Shown: positions 17,021-25,400 of the stretch, piece by piece
How the letters are laid out: every line of letters starts with the position of its first letter
Numbering within the stretch: position 1 is the stretch's first letter
From: Ignavibacteriota bacterium
Lineage (GTDB): Bacteria; Bacteroidota; Ignavibacteria; Kapaibacteriales; UBA961
Length of the DNA: 32,768 nt
Assembly (NCBI GenBank): GCA_016197185.1
Contig: JACPWH010000165.1
Coordinates: 1 to 32,768, forward strand
Reading direction: 5' to 3'
Made by a program: the position numbers and the translations under genes
The notes under the pieces: model-generated
Seen by the model: only the letters and a program-made list of their open reading frames with translations
What the model was told of the DNA's origin: nothing
The model's database searches: none

Positions 17021-17392
17021 TCACCCCCGTGAGTAAATCATTAAAGATTTTGTTTGTTGAATATTTCGTAAGCGATATTGCGCATCATCCATTCTGCGCT
17101 TGATATTTTCGAGTAAGATTGAATCTGCTTGAATGAGATTGTCAATTCGCTCCCCCCATTCAAGAGGGTTTCCGCGTAGTTCACGCTGACCGTTTGCGCT
17201 GTTATACCACTTGCGAAGATTATCGAGCAATAGCTGGCGACGTTCGTAAAGATTGGCAATCAAGTCAACTGTATTATGTGATTCACCTTGAAATTCCTGT
17301 AAGTCGGCTTGTTTGATTACTTCAGCAATCTCAATCGTTACCGTTTCAATTTCTTCAACGGTATTCCAACCTATGGCTGTGTTGTTTTCCAT
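17021..17392 (-). CDS. Small helical protein, FliT/FlgN-like flagellar chaperone candidate
   Basis: 123 residues, almost wholly helical, with heptad-like patterns (IANLYERRQLLLDNLRKWY; WGERIDNLIQADSILLENIKRRMDDAQYRLRNIQQTKSLMIYS). Small helical proteins at this place, after flaG, are usually FliT (chaperone of FliD) or FlgN (chaperone of hook-associated proteins FlgK/FlgL). The C-terminal 'D-x-x-L-L-x-x-I-x-x-x-M-x-x-x-Q' pattern is the part that resembles them. The gene is 7 bp after flaG and 4 bp before the FlgM-like gene, so it is translated from the same transcript. No SD is seen. The name is inference from size, helicity and context. Confidence 0.5.
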   Translation of the reverse strand: MENNTAIGWNTVEEIETVTIEIAEVIKQADLQEFQGESHNTVDLIANLYERRQLLLDNLRKWYNSANGQRELRGNPLEWGERIDNLIQADSILLENIKRRMDDAQYRLRNIQQTKSLMIYSRG

Positions 17393-17399
17393 AGAATAA

Positions 17400-17786
17400 T
17401 TAGATAATTGAGTCTGTTACATTTCCTTGCTGTTCGAGCGTACTTGCAATAAATTGCGATAACTTCAAAGCAACTTCAGTCGGGATTTGCTGTACTACTT
17501 CATTGGTTTTTGAATTGATAATTTTAAGAATAATTTTCTTAGTCTCCTTATCAATTGAGAACCGAAGTGCCGTATCAGGCGTATTGAAAATCTGCTGGAG
17601 ATTATCCGAAAGTTTCGTAAAATCAGTTTTTTGAGTATTTTTACGATTAGTATCCGCAATGGCAGCAGGGGATTTTGCAGAAAGCTCTTCGCTGTTTCTT
17701 TCTTTCTGTCCGCTTAGTTCAGGCTTTATATCAGCCGTTTGAACCACCTGAATTGCTGTTGAATTCTGAATTGGAGTTATGTTCAT
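17400..17786 (-). CDS. flaG: FlaG family flagellar protein
   Basis: 128 residues. The N-terminal half is low-complexity, polar and probably disordered. The C-terminal half carries the FlaG core LRFSIDKETKKIILKIINSKTNEVVQQIPTEVALKLSQFI, a beta-hairpin followed by a helix with the 'E-V-hydrophobic-x-Q-I-P' motif. FlaG proteins usually lie beside fliD and affect filament length in some bacteria; the molecular role is not settled. Here it sits 80 bp after fliD, with SD GGAGA, and 7 bp before the FliT/FlgN-like gene. Confidence 0.85.
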   Translation of the reverse strand: MNITPIQNSTAIQVVQTADIKPELSGQKERNSEELSAKSPAAIADTNRKNTQKTDFTKLSDNLQQIFNTPDTALRFSIDKETKKIILKIINSKTNEVVQQIPTEVALKLSQFIASTLEQQGNVTDSII

Positions 17787-17866
17787 AACGTTCTCCGTAA
17801 TAATTCGCTAACTTCTAATATTCTATAATTTAAAGATACCCACCATGTAATTGCAATTGAAGCAAA

Positions 17867-19300
17867 TTACTGTGTAGTACCCGTTGAAAATCCACTTAAT
17901 AAATTAAATTGCCCCTGAGCTTTTAAGTAAATTTCCTGTAGCTTTGTATATTCTTTCCGTAAACTCTCCGCCTGACTGTCTATTCTTTTTTGAAGACTCG
18001 TTGTTTGCTTGGAAACTAACGTTATCTGGCTCTTCAATGAGTCGGTTCTTGTAGTGATTAATCCGTCTGTGCCTAATAGATTCGAAATTGCATTTTTTGC
18101 TTTCACCGCAAAACCGTCTGAAGTTGTAAATAAGTCGGATATCGCTGTAGGATTGGACTCTAAAAAACCTTTCAATGTATCTTTATTTCCAACACTTAAT
18201 GTTCCGTCATCAGCAATCTTAATCCCAATATCGGTTAAATACTTTGGATTACCTGATCCGGCTGTTGTAACTGGGTCGTTAATCAAATTCCGAAGTTTGG
18301 AATATATCGAACGAAGGCTCGGATCTGCCCTTAGTGCCGTTGGGTCTGATTTGAGATAACGAACCGTATCGTTAAAAGTGTCTAAGAATGGCTGAATAAC
18401 CGAACTTGCAAGCTTATCCGTATCAACGGCAGTGGTAAGAGTTAAGGGAGAATCCGAAACACTTTGCGCCTTATTGAGTGTAAATGTAACTCCGGCGACC
18501 ACATCGCTGAATGTGTTGGTATCTCGTGTAACTTGAACGCCATTCACTTGAATTTGAGAATCCAAATCAGCATAATTTGCAAGTTTATATCCGGCATCAG
18601 TTGAAGTCGAAACAGTTCGTGTTGCGCTGTTCGGGTTAAGAGCTGCCTGTGTAATCCCAATATCACCAAGAATTTCCCCGTCTGTAAAATTGACTTGTGT
18701 CGCTGCTCCAGTTGTTTTGGAAGTAAAAGTCAAACGGGCAGTTGTTGAGGTATCTTTTACAACTGTTGCGGTCACAGTTGAAGATGTATTTCCGTTTACC
18801 GCAGCAGCAATTTTTGCAAGTGCAGTTTCGTTTGTCTCACCGGAATCGAATGTTACATCAGAAGATATTCCATTGATAACGATAGACTTGGTAGTACTAA
18901 CAAAAGCATACGGATCAGCCAGATTTTTTTTCCCCGACACAAGAATATCATTTGAAGCCAATCTATCTACTTTTAGGGTTCCGACTCCGATTGTAGCCCC
19001 TGCTTCGGCTGTTGCGGTTAATACCGAAGTATCGCTTACACTGATTTTCTTTGCATTGAATGTTGCAGCAGCTCCGTCAGCCAGGAATCCATCAGCTTTT
19101 GCAGTTAAGGCTTCTAATTTACTACGGAATTTATTTAGATAGGTTTGCCTGAATTCAAGGGTAGATTGTTTTGTTTTTAGCTTGTCGATTCCGGCTTGCT
19201 TTGTCTTGCGGAAAGCATCAATTAACAAATCACTCGACGACTGGCTTCCTGATGAAAGCCCGTTGCCGACTGATAATGCGGTTCCTAAAAGATCTGCCAT
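17867..19300 (-). CDS. fliD: Flagellar hook-associated protein 2 (filament cap)
   Basis: 477 residues, typical FliD length. An N-terminal FliD_N segment (about 10-105) is followed by variable beta-rich middle domains (ITSKTTGAATQVNF, NGVQVTRDTNTFSDVVAGVTFTL) and a FliD_C region (from about 230) with SVIQPFLDTFNDTVRYLKSD, LTDIGIKIADDGTLSV and the terminal coiled coil. FliD forms the cap at the filament tip that guides flagellin insertion. It lies 81 bp after fliS and 80 bp before flaG. Its SD (GGGAGG) is part of a small hairpin, a possible translational control point. Confidence 0.93.
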   Translation of the reverse strand: MADLLGTALSVGNGLSSGSQSSSDLLIDAFRKTKQAGIDKLKTKQSTLEFRQTYLNKFRSKLEALTAKADGFLADGAAATFNAKKISVSDTSVLTATAEAGATIGVGTLKVDRLASNDILVSGKKNLADPYAFVSTTKSIVINGISSDVTFDSGETNETALAKIAAAVNGNTSSTVTATVVKDTSTTARLTFTSKTTGAATQVNFTDGEILGDIGITQAALNPNSATRTVSTSTDAGYKLANYADLDSQIQVNGVQVTRDTNTFSDVVAGVTFTLNKAQSVSDSPLTLTTAVDTDKLASSVIQPFLDTFNDTVRYLKSDPTALRADPSLRSIYSKLRNLINDPVTTAGSGNPKYLTDIGIKIADDGTLSVGNKDTLKGFLESNPTAISDLFTTSDGFAVKAKNAISNLLGTDGLITTRTDSLKSQITLVSKQTTSLQKRIDSQAESLRKEYTKLQEIYLKAQGQFNLLSGFSTGTTQ

Positions 19301-19309
19301 GATTGCACC

Positions 19310-19322
19310 CTCCCGTCGGGAG
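19310..19322 (-). promoter_or_regulatory. Hairpin covering the fliD ribosome binding site
   Basis: CTCCC-GAC-GGGAG on the minus strand forms a 5-bp GC-rich stem (two further G-U pairs possible). The GGGAG arm is the SD of fliD, 9 nt before the ATG. The fold would hide the ribosome site until melted or opened by a protein. Confidence 0.45.
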
Positions 19323-19381
19323 AAAATATAACGCTAAAAGTAAAACTAAATTGATTGCAGACTATACGTATTATCTGTAAA

Positions 19382-19729
19382 CTACTCTAAATTAAATGCG
19401 ATTGCCCATGTGTTCCGAAGTTCTTGCATAATTTTCAATGCTTCATCGGATTTCTTTTGGGTAATACATCTCTGGCAATATTCATAAAGACGATAAAGCC
19501 TTGTGGATGATTCCTCATATTCGAAATTCAATGCGCCCATAAGTTCTATCAGGACTCTGTTCATACGAGTTACGTCGTTCCGTTTGCAGCTGACTATGAA
19601 TAGATCGTATGTCTTGAGCGTTATTTTTTCAGGGCTCCACGTAAGAACTTCCTGATCAAGGTAGGATGGAACATTTCCATCACCACCATATAATTTTCTT
19701 GCAGCTAATTGCTGCGCCGGTGTTGGCAT
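19382..19729 (-). CDS. fliS: Flagellin export chaperone FliS
   Basis: 115 residues, all helical, the usual size. The N-terminal segment has the family's 'A-x-x-x-Y-G' pattern (ARKLYGG). TWSPEKITLKTYDLFIVSCKRND follows, corresponding to the 'S-P-x-x-L-I-x-x-L-Y-D-x-hydrophobic' segment, and then VLIELMGALNFEY and YEYCQRCITQKKSDEALKIMQEL. FliS binds the C-terminus of flagellin in the cytoplasm, stops premature polymerisation and hands it to the export gate. It sits between flagellin and fliD, its usual context. No SD is visible; a sigma-54-like element lies about 60 bp upstream. Confidence 0.88.
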   Translation of the reverse strand: MPTPAQQLAARKLYGGDGNVPSYLDQEVLTWSPEKITLKTYDLFIVSCKRNDVTRMNRVLIELMGALNFEYEESSTRLYRLYEYCQRCITQKKSDEALKIMQELRNTWAIAFNLE

Positions 19730-19788
19730 AGTTAATTCAGTTAAAAAATGAGTTGAAAAACACCATTATTATTCATCAAAGCAAGAAC

Positions 19789-19803
19789 TCAAATAACGTG
19801 CCA
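19789..19803 (-). promoter_or_regulatory. Sigma-54-like promoter element before fliS
   Basis: On the minus strand TGGCACG, 4 bp, TTGA. The -24 half is a full match to the sigma-54 consensus TGGCACG-N4-TTGC; the -12 half has GA instead of GC. It lies 60 bp before fliS and past the flagellin hairpin. Sigma-54 use in flagellar genes is common in other phyla. One mismatch at a critical base keeps confidence low. Confidence 0.3.
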
Positions 19804-19839
19804 CTCCGTTTTTCACTATCAAAACTTTTAAGTATAATA

Positions 19840-19869
19840 CAGAAAGGCGGGGAGAAATCCGCCTTTCTG
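19840..19869 (-). terminator. Hairpin terminator after flagellin
   Basis: Perfect 11-bp stem CAGAAAGGCGG / CCGCCTTTCTG with an 8-nt loop in the flagellin-fliS gap. The following minus-strand bases (TATTATACTT) are only partly T-rich. It probably ends or attenuates the abundant flagellin mRNA before fliS and may protect its 3' end. Confidence 0.65.
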
Positions 19870-19937
19870 CATTATTTGTTTTCTTTGCAATTATTATTGA
19901 TTAGCCACCAATGATAATTGTTTTATCCTGAATACTC

Positions 19938-20873
19938 TTATCTGAATAATTGCAAGAATTGTTGCGGATTTTGATTTGCTTGCGACAATGTAATAATCGA
20001 AGTTTGTTGCAAGAATTGTGCTTTCACGAGTTCTAATTGTTCTGTTGCAACATCTGTATCTTGGATACGGGAAATAGCAGCATTGTAATTTGTGATTTGT
20101 GATTTGAGCGAATCAGTTTGCGAAGCCAAACGATTGGAAACTCCTCCAAGATAAGAAGCAACTTTATTGACGTTGTCAAGAGCCGATGCCAAACTTGTGA
20201 GAGTTGTTGAAATGTTCGCTGTAGCGAAGATACCCAAATCGCTACTGCTGATTGAGCTGAGAGAGTTCAAATCCAAACCTGAAACACCTGCAAAATTACC
20301 GTTACCTGTTACTGTGGTAAGGAAATTTCCGGTAATGTTAAAGTTTGTAGAACTTGCTTGAGTTGTCAAATCAACTGCAAGAGTCAGCAAAGAATTGCTT
20401 GCTGTAAAACCAATAACGAAGTCACCTGAGAATGTACCGTCTATCAATTGGCTTCCACCGAATACGGTTGAATCTACAATTGTTTGGATTTGTTGAGCAA
20501 AACGATATGCCGATTGTGCAAGAGCCACCTTTTCGTTTGTTCCAAGAGCACCGGATGATGCTGTTGAAGCTGCATCTTTAATGCTCGTAAGCAGGTTGTT
20601 GATGTTGTCAAAAGCATCCTGAGCTATATTTGCAACACTTTCTGCATCACCTACTGCTCCGAGTGCAGCTTTAAGTGCACCATTACGTGCTTGCAAAGAC
20701 CGTGATGTAATATAACCTGCAACATCATCTGATGCTGAATTGATGCGCTTTCCTGTTGAAAGACGTAATTGACGTAAAGCAACGTTACTGCTTGATGCCT
20801 GAAGAGCGTTGTACGCATTTTCGGCGGGAGTGTTGGTGCGGATACGTCCGGCACCTGATACTGCTGAGGGCAT
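19938..20873 (-). CDS. fliC: Flagellin
   Basis: 311 residues, a short flagellin. The N-terminal D0/D1 part (about 10-150) has TNTPAENAYNALQ and LRLSTGKRINSASDDVAGY, equivalent to the classical 'LSSGLRINSAADDAAG'. The C-terminal D1/D0 part (about 225-311) has RIQDTDVATEQLELVKAQFLQQTSIITLSQANQNPQQFLQLF. The middle is short and Ser/Thr/Asn-rich, so large D2/D3 domains are absent. The N-terminus has about nine extra residues (MPSAVSGAG) before the usual RIRTNT start, and 'GLAIS' is replaced by GYITS. It polymerises into the filament after export. A strong SD (GGAGG, 6 nt from ATG) supports this start. fliS, its chaperone gene, follows. Confidence 0.93.
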   Translation of the reverse strand: MPSAVSGAGRIRTNTPAENAYNALQASSSNVALRQLRLSTGKRINSASDDVAGYITSRSLQARNGALKAALGAVGDAESVANIAQDAFDNINNLLTSIKDAASTASSGALGTNEKVALAQSAYRFAQQIQTIVDSTVFGGSQLIDGTFSGDFVIGFTASNSLLTLAVDLTTQASSTNFNITGNFLTTVTGNGNFAGVSGLDLNSLSSISSSDLGIFATANISTTLTSLASALDNVNKVASYLGGVSNRLASQTDSLKSQITNYNAAISRIQDTDVATEQLELVKAQFLQQTSIITLSQANQNPQQFLQLFR

Positions 20874-20901
20874 AATAAACCTCCATGTAATAAGACCTAA
20901 A

Positions 20902-20927
20902 GTTTGGGCGTCCTGCCGTTATGTTTA
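20902..20927 (-). promoter_or_regulatory. Weak sigma-28-like promoter of flagellin
   Basis: On the minus strand TAAA (20927-20924), 14-bp spacer, GCCCAAAC (20909-20902). Compared with TAAA-N15-GCCGATAA, the -35 is complete and the -10 matches at 5 of 8. The position, about 29 bp before the ATG and just ahead of the SD, is right for a short leader. The FlgM-like gene in the cluster would fit sigma-28 control. Confidence 0.3.
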
Positions 20928-21017
20928 AGTTCCGAATTCAATTCTCGACACAAACTGTGGAAAACTTTAGAAAATATTTTTTAAAAGATTCAGATAGATC
21001 AATTGTACTCTGATTAA

Positions 21018-21455
21018 TTGAGCTCATGCCTGTGTGCTCCTGTTCATAATATTACCGGTGATATAACCGGACTGTTCTCCGAGTATGAGACTGTTGAAGA
21101 ACCGTCAGATAAATAATGCAACAATTTTAAAAATAATTTATTTACGTTTGCTAATCCGAAAGAGTCCTCAGACGAGGAATCTCAGTTTGCTGCTCTGCCA
21201 TTCTTAACTAAACGTGCAAATAGCATACTCGGTGGATTCAGAATAACGAACAAACAAAAGATGTCATATTGCGTTCATAAGGGAACTTTCTTGGTGGTTG
21301 GAAGTATAAGTTCTGCCAATTTAATCCACTATAGTCAAACTTGTAATACCACTAAAGAAGTTTTTCGAAAACTTCACTTCTTAATATTGGAAATATTTTT
21401 TTATGAATTCGATATAGTAAAGAATGAATATGTTTCCATAGGTTACGTTGTATGA
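21018..21455 (+). pseudogene. Possible decayed reading frame, function unknown
   Basis: One plus-strand frame is open from 21018 (TTG) to 21455 apart from a single TAA at 21114-21116. The first part reads NITGDITGLFSEYETVEEPS before the stop; the second continues with FANPKESSDEESQFAALPFL and ends in an AT-rich hydrophobic tail. The composition of the first 230 bp looks protein-like, the last 150 bp less so. I recognise no family. It may be a remnant gene or a chance open frame. Confidence 0.2.
21357..21375. repeat. Perfect short palindrome
   Basis: GAAGTTTT (21357-21364) and AAAACTTC (21368-21375) with a 3-nt loop. It could be an operator or a weak hairpin; it lies within the possible decayed frame. 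Confidence 0.4.
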
Positions 21456-21562
21456 TAGAAATTTAACAACTTTACTATAATTATTCTACGTTCTCCCACC
21501 TAGTTTATTATCATTAAAATTCAGAATTCTATTATTTTTAAAGAAATTAGAAGAAAAGAAAA

Positions 21563-22192
21563 ATGGATACGGGATTTACATTTCCTGAGGAACTTCGTGA
21601 AGCATATCAAAAGCAACACATAGAAATCAAACAAAAACTTGAAGATTTTACAAACGTAAAACCTGAAGAATATTTCTATGAATTATGCTTTACACTCTGT
21701 ACGCCACAGTCAAAAGCAAAGAATGCAATACGTGTGATTGGAATTCTAAAGGAAATGAATTTCAAGAATGAAATGTTCAACCCTGCTGAAATTTTGCGAT
21801 TACCCGAGCATTATATCAGATTCCATAATCAAAAAGGAATATCACTGATGCAAGCCCGGCAGAACTATGCCACTATTGAACAAGAAATTCTTTCTTCATC
21901 ATCTGCTTATCAAAAACGGGAATGGCTCGTTCGAAATGTTCGCGGAATAGGAATGAAAGAGGCAGCACATTTTCTGAGGAATATTGGAATCTTTGGTACT
22001 GCCATATTAGACAGACATATTCTGAAACATCTCGCTTCGTGTGGTGTCATTGATGCTCCGGTATCACTTTCTCCGTCACTCTATATAGAAATTGAAAAAA
22101 AATGGCAAAAGTTTTCGGATTGGGTAGGAATTCCGTTAGATGAAATGGATTTGCTGTTTTGGAGCCAAGAAACAGGTGAGATTTTGAAATGA
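21563..22192 (+). CDS. ogg: 8-oxoguanine DNA glycosylase/AP lyase, Ogg2 family
   Basis: 209 residues, the length of the compact Ogg2 enzymes known mainly from archaea and from Thermotoga. A FYELCFTLCTPQSKAKNAIRV segment is followed by a helix-hairpin-helix with WLVRNVRGIGMKEAAHFLRNIG, whose Lys132 is the expected Schiff-base lysine. Catalytic Asp150 is in AILDRHILKHL, and the C-terminus IPLDEMDLLFWSQETGEILK matches the family tail ending in Lys. It would excise 8-oxoguanine from DNA and nick the abasic site. It appears to be a single gene, not in an operon, 210 bp before the FG-GAP gene. Identification rests on several long family motifs and both catalytic residues. Confidence 0.9.
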   Translation: MDTGFTFPEELREAYQKQHIEIKQKLEDFTNVKPEEYFYELCFTLCTPQSKAKNAIRVIGILKEMNFKNEMFNPAEILRLPEHYIRFHNQKGISLMQARQNYATIEQEILSSSSAYQKREWLVRNVRGIGMKEAAHFLRNIGIFGTAILDRHILKHLASCGVIDAPVSLSPSLYIEIEKKWQKFSDWVGIPLDEMDLLFWSQETGEILK

Positions 22193-22227
22193 TTATGAAA
22201 TAAATCTATAGTTAAACCATCTACAAG

Positions 22228-22258
22228 TGTGAATTTACAGTTCAAGTTCGTATTTTTG
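22228..22258 (+). promoter_or_regulatory. Probable Bacteroidota-type promoter of the FG-GAP gene
   Basis: TGTG (22228-22231), 19-bp spacer, TATTTTTG (22251-22258). The -7 box is a full TAnnTTTG match, the -33 box matches 3 of 4. The start codon is 144 bp downstream. Confidence 0.4.
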
Positions 22259-22402
22259 CAAGGATAAGAGATTATTAGGTATAATTCTTGCTTCCGATAT
22301 CTATCTAAATTCGAAATAAAAGCAACCGGTTTCGATAGAATTTTCTATCCACAACAAAGCAATTACAAGTTAAATTTTCATAAATAATTGAAGGATTTCC
22401 AC

Positions 22403-25400
22403 ATGAAGAGCAAATGGTATTTATTGTCAATGACGGCAGCGATAGCAATTGGTGCTATCAGTTGGTCGCATTTTGGCAGCTGCCCGTTATCATCGGACAA
22501 GCAAAAAGCTACGCAACCGACAGCTAAAGCAGATATTGACCAAAACTGGTATGCAAAAGTAACACAAGATATTACCAAAAGTGAATATTTTATTCGTTAC
22601 CAAGACAAAACAAAAAGCTATCAAAGTCCTAACCGTTCACAAAATTTACGAATAACGTATTTTGACAACGGTTTTTCACTCTCTCCCCGAACAGAAAACG
22701 GTAAGGCATGGAACGTTGATATGCGCCTTACATCGGTATCCAAAGGTGATAAAGGCTTATCTCTTGCCGGAACAGATATTCAAGTAAAAGACAATCGGAT
22801 GACAGCCGAAAACGCTGACATTCAAATTGAATATCTCAATAAATCAGAGGGTATGCGCCAAAACTTTTTGGTGAAAAACAAGCCCGTCGGTTCGCTTCCA
22901 CTTACACTTACTCTAAAAACAACAACAGATTTACAACCACTCCAACAAGGCAGTGATGCCATTTTGTTTGTTGAGAAAAATCATCACAATAAAGGGAAAG
23001 TGTGGTATAAAGACCTCAATGTGTGGGATGCTACACACTCTAAGCTCTCTGCAAAGATGGAATTGCACGGCACATCGCTCAACTTGGTGGTGGATGACCG
23101 TAACGCAGTTTATCCTGTAACTGTTGACCCATTATCAACCACAGCAGATTGGACAATCGAAAGCAATCAGGCAGATGGTCAATTGGGTTGGAGTATTGCT
23201 CCTGCAGGTGATGTAAACGGTGACGGTTTTACCGATGTTTTGGTAGGAAGTCCAAAATATGACAATGGCGAAACAGACGAAGGCGCAGTATTTGTTTATC
23301 ATGGATCGGCAACAGGCTTGGGAGCACAAGCATCAAAAAGTTTGGAAATCAATCAAGCAGGTGCAAGTTTTGGCTGGAGCGTTTCTACTGCAGGTGATGT
23401 AAATAAAGACGGCTATCAAGATATTATTGTAGGTGCACCTACCTTCCAAAACGGTCAGGCAAGCGAAGGAGCGATATTTGTATTTTTAGGTGGAGCAACA
23501 GGTGTAAGTACTACAGCTGCAGCCACACGTGAAAGCGATCAAGCAGGAGCACAATTTGGATATTCAGTTGCATGTGCAGGAAGAATTAACGCCGACGACT
23601 CTTCTGATGTTATTGTGGGTGCCCCCTATTTCGACAATGTAGAAATTGATGAAGGTAGTGTATTCGTTTATTATGGCGGGAAAACAGGATTGCGTTCTGA
23701 TGCACCTTGGACAGCAGAGAGCAACCAAGATGGTGCACGCATGGGCTGGAGCGTAGCAGGAAATACTGATTTCAACCGCGATACTAAAAGCGATATTGCC
23801 GTAGGAACTCCATTATGGGATAACGGTCAGACAAACGAAGGTTTAGTAAGTGTATTCTATGGTCAGGCAGCAGGCGGATTTACTCCTGCAGCAAATTGGA
23901 CAAGAGAAAGCAACCAAAATGATGCTCAGCTCGGTTACAGTGTTGCAAGTGCAGGTGACGTAAATGGTGACGGTTCTTCCGATCTCATTGCGGGTGCTCC
24001 ATTCTACTCAAACGGAGAATCCAATGAAGGTCGTGTGATGGCATACTATGGGAACACATCAGGTCTTAATACTACAGAAAGTTGGACATCCGAATCCAAT
24101 CAAGTAAATGCACGTTTTGGGCAATCAATTGCAAGTGCAGGAGACATCAATAATGACGGAAACTCAGATATTATTATCGGTGCACCGCTATTTGATGCAG
24201 GCGAAAACGATGAGGGTCGTGTATTTATCTACGAAGGCAGTACAATAGGAATTTCAAGTGTAATCGGATGGATTACCGAAGGCAATCAAGTTAATGCACA
24301 ATATGGAACAACAGTAGCCGGAATCGGTGATGTTAACCGTGACGGCTATAGTGATGTAGCAGTTGGAGCACCATATTATGATAATGGCGAGCTTGACGAA
24401 GGTCGTGCATTCGCATATTATGGTTCAGCAACAGGCATCGGAAGTGCTGTCGGTGTTTTTGAAAGTAATAAAGTCGGCGGTCAAATGGGATTCAGTGTAG
24501 CAAGTGCCGGTGATGTAAACGGTGACGGCTTTAGTGATATGATAGTAGGCGTACCGGGAGCAGACTTTGGTCAGGCCGGTGAAGGCAAGGCATATATTTT
24601 TGCCGGTAGTGCAAGCGGAGTAAATACTACTCCGGCATGGAGCTATGAAAGCAATCAAACCGGTGCTGCATTCGGATACAGCGTATCCACAGCCGGTGAT
24701 ATTAATGCTGACGGTTATTCTGATGTTATTGTCGGTGCACCTCTTTTCGACAGTGCTCAGACTGATGAAGGACGAGCATTCGCATTTTATGGCAGTGCAG
24801 GCAGTGCAGCAGTAACTCCAAGTTGGTCAACAGGAATCAGTCAGGCTGGAGCACATTTCGGTACATCCGTAGCCTGTGTGGGCGATTTGAATAAAGATAC
24901 TTACAGTGAAATTGCAATCGGTGCACCGTATGCTGACAGTGGACAAACCGACGAGGGTATGGTATTTGTCTATCGTGGCTCTCTGCTCGGTGTAAATTCT
25001 ACTGCTGCTTGGATTGGTGAAGGTAATCAAGCCAACGCTCATTATGGATGGAGTATTGCAAGTGCCAATGATATTAATGGTGACGGTTACGCAGATATAG
25101 TAGTCGGCGCGCCAGATGCAAATGCCGATGCCGATGGAGCAACCGAAGGAAGAGTATATGCATATTATGGAAGTACTACTTTCCCGCAAGCAAGCGCAAG
25201 TTGGTTTGCTGATACCCAACAAGACGGTGCAGATTTCGGTACAAGTGTATCAAGTGCAGGTGATGTAAATGGAGACGGGTACTGCGATTTGATTATCGGT
25301 ATTCCTAATTTCCAAAATGGACAAACCGGCGAAGGTAGAGCGGTAGTATATTATGGCGGCGCAAGCGGACCCGGTACAGTTCCCAACTGGACTATGGAGG

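Larger units (their letters stand above)
20928..21562. other. Region between flagellin and ogg, mostly without recognisable genes
   Basis: About 635 bp. It contains the possible decayed frame described below (21018-21455) and an 8-bp palindromic hairpin GAAGTTTT-TCG-AAAACTTC at 21357-21375. The remaining DNA is AT-rich. It should hold the ogg promoter, but no TAnnTTTG element convinced me. Confidence 0.55.

Noticed and set aside
18690-19142. 150-residue plus-strand ORF inside fliD
   Set aside because: Antisense shadow of fliD, Val/Ala-rich from reversed Thr/Ser codons.
22388-22402. TTG start of the FG-GAP protein given by the ORF track
   Set aside because: ATG at 22403 has an SD just upstream and gives a proper signal peptide start (MKSKWYLL).
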